From: an uncultured Bacteroidales bacterium
GTDB taxonomy: Bacteria > Bacteroidota > Bacteroidia > Bacteroidales > P3
Direction of reading: 5' to 3'
Length of the DNA: 59,680 bases
Assembly: GCA_900318275.1 (NCBI GenBank)
Contig: ONJY01000024.1
Span: 1-59,680 of the forward strand
In this document: in pieces, positions 57,733 through 59,680 of the stretch
Layout: every line of letters starts with the position of its first letter
Numbering within the stretch: the first letter of the stretch is position 1
Translations under genes and position numbers: made by a program
Notes under the pieces: generated by a model
Seen by the model: only the letters and a program-made list of their open reading frames with translations
The model's database searches: none
Told to the model about the DNA's origin: nothing

Positions 57733-58626
57733 TTGCTGACGGGCGTCGTCATGCTGTTCGCCGCCTGCGGCGGAGGCCACGAGCAAGCCGCCGTCAGCGA
57801 CACCGTCACCGACGACTACGGCCGCACCGTTGTGGTGCCCACACAGCCGCAGCGCGTGGTGAGCCTCTCCCCTGCCGTCACCGAGATCATCTACGCCCTC
57901 GGCGCACAAGAGCTCCTCGTCGGCCGCACCGACTTCTGCGAGTATCCGCCAGAGGCTCAGGACATACCCAGCATTGGCGGCATCAGCAACCTCAACATCG
58001 AGAGCATCCTCTCGCTCAACCCTGACCTCGTCATCAGCGGCTCAATGGTGGGCAAGAAAGTCACCGACCAGATGGACCAGATGGGCGTCCCCATGGTATG
58101 CGTCATCGAAAAACCCAAGTTCGAAGCCCTCTTCGACAACATCGCCGCCATCGGCCGCCTCGTGGGCAAAGAGCGTGAGGCCGACTCTTTGAATGCATTA
58201 ATGCGTGAACGTGCAAATGCGTTAGTGTCCGCCGACACACCAAACAATGACGCAATAACACAGTCACACAATAACGCAACCACCCCGAAGGTGTATTACG
58301 TCGTAGGCTTCGGTCCTTCGGGCAACTTCACCGCCGGCGGCAACACCTTCATCAACGACATCATACGCATGGCCGGCGGCCGCAATATCGCCGAAGACAT
58401 CGACGGCTGGAGCTACAGCCTCGAAGCCCTCGTGCAGGAAGACCCCGACTATATCATCGTGCGGCGCGAAGACTCCGCCGCCTTCTGCGGCATGAAGCCC
58501 TACAACACCCTGACGGCCGTCCGCAACGGCCACGTCATAGGCATCGTCAGCGGCACCCTCGACCTGCAGGTGCCCCGCAACATCGACGCCATCCTGTACC
58601 TTAGAAAACGAATGAACAACAAATAA
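57712..58626 (+). CDS. Periplasmic metal/corrinoid-binding lipoprotein (BtuF-like)
   Basis: A lipoprotein of 304 residues with lipobox LFAAC near residue 19 and the helical-backbone metal-receptor fold of ABC substrate-binding proteins for B12, haem or siderophores. RVVSLSPAVTEIIYALGAQELLVGR and VGRTDFCEYPPEAQDIPSIGG (parts RVVSLSPAVTE, YPPEAQDIPSIGG) are BtuF/FepB-type marks. ATG 57712 is best for the signal peptide; 57691 adds a repeat-encoded MSYELRV. Residues about 160-190 (NALMRERANALVS, ADTPNNDAITQSHNN) are encoded by an inverted repeat inside the long hinge helix region. No permease or ATPase gene is nearby. An FKBP gene follows after 2 nt. Confidence 0.87.
   Translation: MSYKLKVLLTGVVMLFAACGGGHEQAAVSDTVTDDYGRTVVVPTQPQRVVSLSPAVTEIIYALGAQELLVGRTDFCEYPPEAQDIPSIGGISNLNIESILSLNPDLVISGSMVGKKVTDQMDQMGVPMVCVIEKPKFEALFDNIAAIGRLVGKEREADSLNALMRERANALVSADTPNNDAITQSHNNATTPKVYYVVGFGPSGNFTAGGNTFINDIIRMAGGRNIAEDIDGWSYSLEALVQEDPDYIIVRREDSAAFCGMKPYNTLTAVRNGHVIGIVSGTLDLQVPRNIDAILYLRKRMNNK
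58191..58281. repeat. Inverted repeat with AATGCGTTA arms inside the binding-protein gene
   Basis: Words like AATGCGTTA at 58191-58228 face inverse words like AATAACGCAA at 58235-58281 around CCGCCG. Pairing is imperfect. The reading frame stays open through it. Confidence 0.65.
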
Positions 58627-58628
58627 TC

Positions 58629-59237
58629 ATGGATAAACTTAGTTATGCATTAGGCCACAACATCGGCCACCAACTTATCGGAATGGGCCTCCAGAAGTGC
58701 CTCAACATCGACGACTACGCCGCTGCCATCGCCGACGTGCTGCAGGGCCGCCAGCCCAAGATGAGCCACGAAGAGGTCAACCGGGTCCTCGAGCACTACT
58801 TCACCGAGCTCGAGGAGCGTCAGCAGGCCGAAGCCGCCGAGCGCGGCAAAGCTGCCCGCAGCGAAGGCGAGGCCTTCCTCAACCGCAACAAGCTGCGCCC
58901 CGAGGTCACCACCACCGCCAGCGGCCTCCAGTACGAGGTCGTCAAGCAGGGCAGCGGCCGACAGCCCAAAGCCAGCGACACCGTGCGCTGCCACTACGAG
59001 GGCACCCTCATCGACGGCACCGTTTTCGACTCCAGCTACCGTCGCAACCAGCCCGCCGAGTTCGGCCTGCGCCAGGTCATCGCCGGCTGGACGGAAGGTG
59101 TGCAGCTCATGAAGGAAGGCTCCATCTTCAAGTTCTACATCCCTTACAACCTCGCCTACGGCGAGCGCGGCGCCGGCGCCGACATACCGCCCTACGCCGC
59201 CCTCATCTTCACCGTCGAGCTCATCGCGGTGCTGTAA
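58629..59237 (+). CDS. FKBP-type peptidyl-prolyl isomerase
   Basis: A 202-residue protein: an N-terminal helical dimerisation region (residues 1-85, SYALGHNIGHQLIGMGLQ, coiled LEERQQAEAAERGKAARSEGE) and a C-terminal FKBP domain (ASGLQYEVVKQGSGRQPKASD, then VRCHYEGTLIDGTVFDSSY, cited by VRCHYEGTLIDGTVFDSS). IPYNLAYGERGAGADIPPYAALIF contains the usual active-site residues. FkpA/Mip relatives are periplasmic with a signal peptide; none is visible here, so this one is probably cytosolic. It begins 2 nt after the lipoprotein gene and is closed by a strong terminator. Confidence 0.93.
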   Translation: MDKLSYALGHNIGHQLIGMGLQKCLNIDDYAAAIADVLQGRQPKMSHEEVNRVLEHYFTELEERQQAEAAERGKAARSEGEAFLNRNKLRPEVTTTASGLQYEVVKQGSGRQPKASDTVRCHYEGTLIDGTVFDSSYRRNQPAEFGLRQVIAGWTEGVQLMKEGSIFKFYIPYNLAYGERGAGADIPPYAALIFTVELIAVL

Positions 59238-59260
59238 ACACACACCGCAATCCACAAAAC

Positions 59261-59298
59261 AAGCGCCGCCCCCACCCTGGAGGCGGCGCTTCCATTTT
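59261..59298 (+). terminator. Rho-independent terminator after the FKBP gene
   Basis: Stem AAGCGCCGCC/GGCGGCGCTT (59261-59270 with 59282-59291) is followed by CCATTTTTT. Confidence 0.93.
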
Positions 59299-59323
59299 TT
59301 CTCGATTCCGCATGGTGCAAAAG

Positions 59324-59331
59324 TAATTTTG
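59324..59331 (+). promoter_or_regulatory. -7 element before the last ORF
   Basis: TAATTTTG matches the -7 consensus. The -33 partner is only a T-run about 23 nt upstream. The ATG at 59358 follows 26 nt later. Confidence 0.5.
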
Positions 59332-59357
59332 TATTGACCAAATTTTAATTCTCACCT

Positions 59358-59603
59358 ATGCGCATGTCTATATTATCGAAGCCCGAAGCCAAGGCCGACA
59401 GCCTCCCCAACACCCTCGTCCACCAAGCCCTCGCCATAGCACAAAAAGTCTCCTCTATGCTCCTCAACAAAAAACACAAACGCCTCGTAGAAAAAAAAAC
59501 TCGAAAAAGTAAGCCACCAAACATGTATGTTCAGCGTTCCAACGTTCCAACGTTCCAACTAAAAAAAGAGGACAAACATCTCTTCTTAATATTACATAAT
59601 TAA
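59358..59603 (+). CDS. Short basic protein, unknown, tail in a tandem repeat
   Basis: An 81-residue frame starting MRMSILSKPEAKADSLPNTL with an amphipathic stretch LVHQALAIAQKVSSMLLNKKHKRL and a lysine-rich middle. I cannot assign it. From about residue 57 the sequence (VQRSNVPTFQL) is encoded by CGTTCCAA repeats, so the true gene may originally have ended earlier. There is no signal peptide. A -7 box sits in front. It could be a short real gene whose end was replaced, or a decayed fragment. Confidence 0.4.
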   Translation: MRMSILSKPEAKADSLPNTLVHQALAIAQKVSSMLLNKKHKRLVEKKTRKSKPPNMYVQRSNVPTFQLKKEDKHLFLILHN

Positions 59604-59680
59604 TTAATATATAGATATATATATAAGAATATGGGAAATGGAACCTCCCCAAAAAACAACTGGAACGTTGGAACGTTGGA
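59535..59680. repeat. Facing 8-nt CGTTCCAA repeat arms
   Basis: Three copies of CGTTCCAA at 59535-59558 face TTGGAACG copies at 59661-59680, the edge of the window, across about 100 AT-rich nt. The element continues beyond the window. Confidence 0.8.

Noticed and set aside
1-59680. tRNA, rRNA or riboswitch genes
   Set aside because: I looked through the intergenic regions for cloverleaf-like or known aptamer patterns and saw none; a covariance search would be decisive.

Overview
The window looks like chromosomal DNA from an anaerobic member of the Bacteroidales (Bacteroidota). The evidence is: promoters of the TTTG-N19-21-TAnnTTTG type; type IX secretion (T9SS) C-terminal sorting domains; a Porin_10-type porin; BspA-like leucine-rich repeats; DUF3127 and DUF6624 proteins; a Lys-type 3-phosphoglycerate dehydrogenase; and fermentative enzymes (PPDK, ATP-type PEP carboxykinase, [FeFe] hydrogenases). 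Base composition is GC-rich for the phylum, judged by eye. Genus cannot be fixed. There are no rRNA or tRNA genes, CRISPR arrays, intact insertion sequences or phage genes.

Layout. 1-5.2 kb: end of serC, serA, an ATP-grasp-like gene and mntP, then a convergent minus-strand operon (HAD phosphatase, small coiled-coil protein, NSS symporter). 5.3-13.3 kb: a minus-strand housekeeping block (DUF3127, 5-formyl-THF cyclo-ligase, unknown membrane protein, panD, flippase-like protein, trxB, porin, rdgB, bifunctional nuclease, purine nucleoside phosphorylase). 13.7-16.3 kb: dnaB and a deoxyhypusine-synthase-like gene. 16.5-29.4 kb: an accessory exported-protein island bounded by two paralogous outer-membrane barrel genes. 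It holds two T9SS cargo proteins, a lipoprotein, two DUF6624 proteins (one apparently a recombinant chimera) and a protein joining two DUF6624-like units to an M1-peptidase-like domain with an incomplete zinc site. 29.5-39.7 kb: thioesterase, cysteine desulfidase, an exported unknown, dxs, acyl-ACP thioesterase, argS and clpC. 39.8-53.4 kb: minus strand gcvP, a BspA-like protein, pckA, a hydrogenase/H2-sensor cluster (catalytic-type [FeFe] hydrogenase, SpoIIE/PP2C phosphatase, sensory PAS hydrogenase, [2Fe-2S] ferredoxin) and ppdK. 53.7-59.7 kb: xerD, mtgA, gapA, fabG, a metal/corrinoid-binding lipoprotein, an FKBP and a short unknown ORF.

How genes work together. serC and serA serve serine synthesis, and the cysteine desulfidase and gcvP degrade amino acids. 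gapA, ppdK and pckA sit around the PEP/pyruvate node, which suits a fermenter venting reductant as H2; the sensory hydrogenase plus phosphatase may report H2 or redox state. The 19.9-28.5 kb genes are spaced 18-27 nt apart and look like one operon for secreted or surface proteins.

The most unusual layer is non-coding. Many gene junctions carry degenerate 7-10-nt tandem repeats, often arranged as long imperfect inverted repeats. Each locus has its own repeat word but the architecture recurs. Some repeats supply start or stop codons, and several lie in frame inside genes (argS, both T9SS cargo genes, the binding-protein lipoprotein). The two T9SS cargo genes also share a leader hairpin with a compensatory base-pair change.
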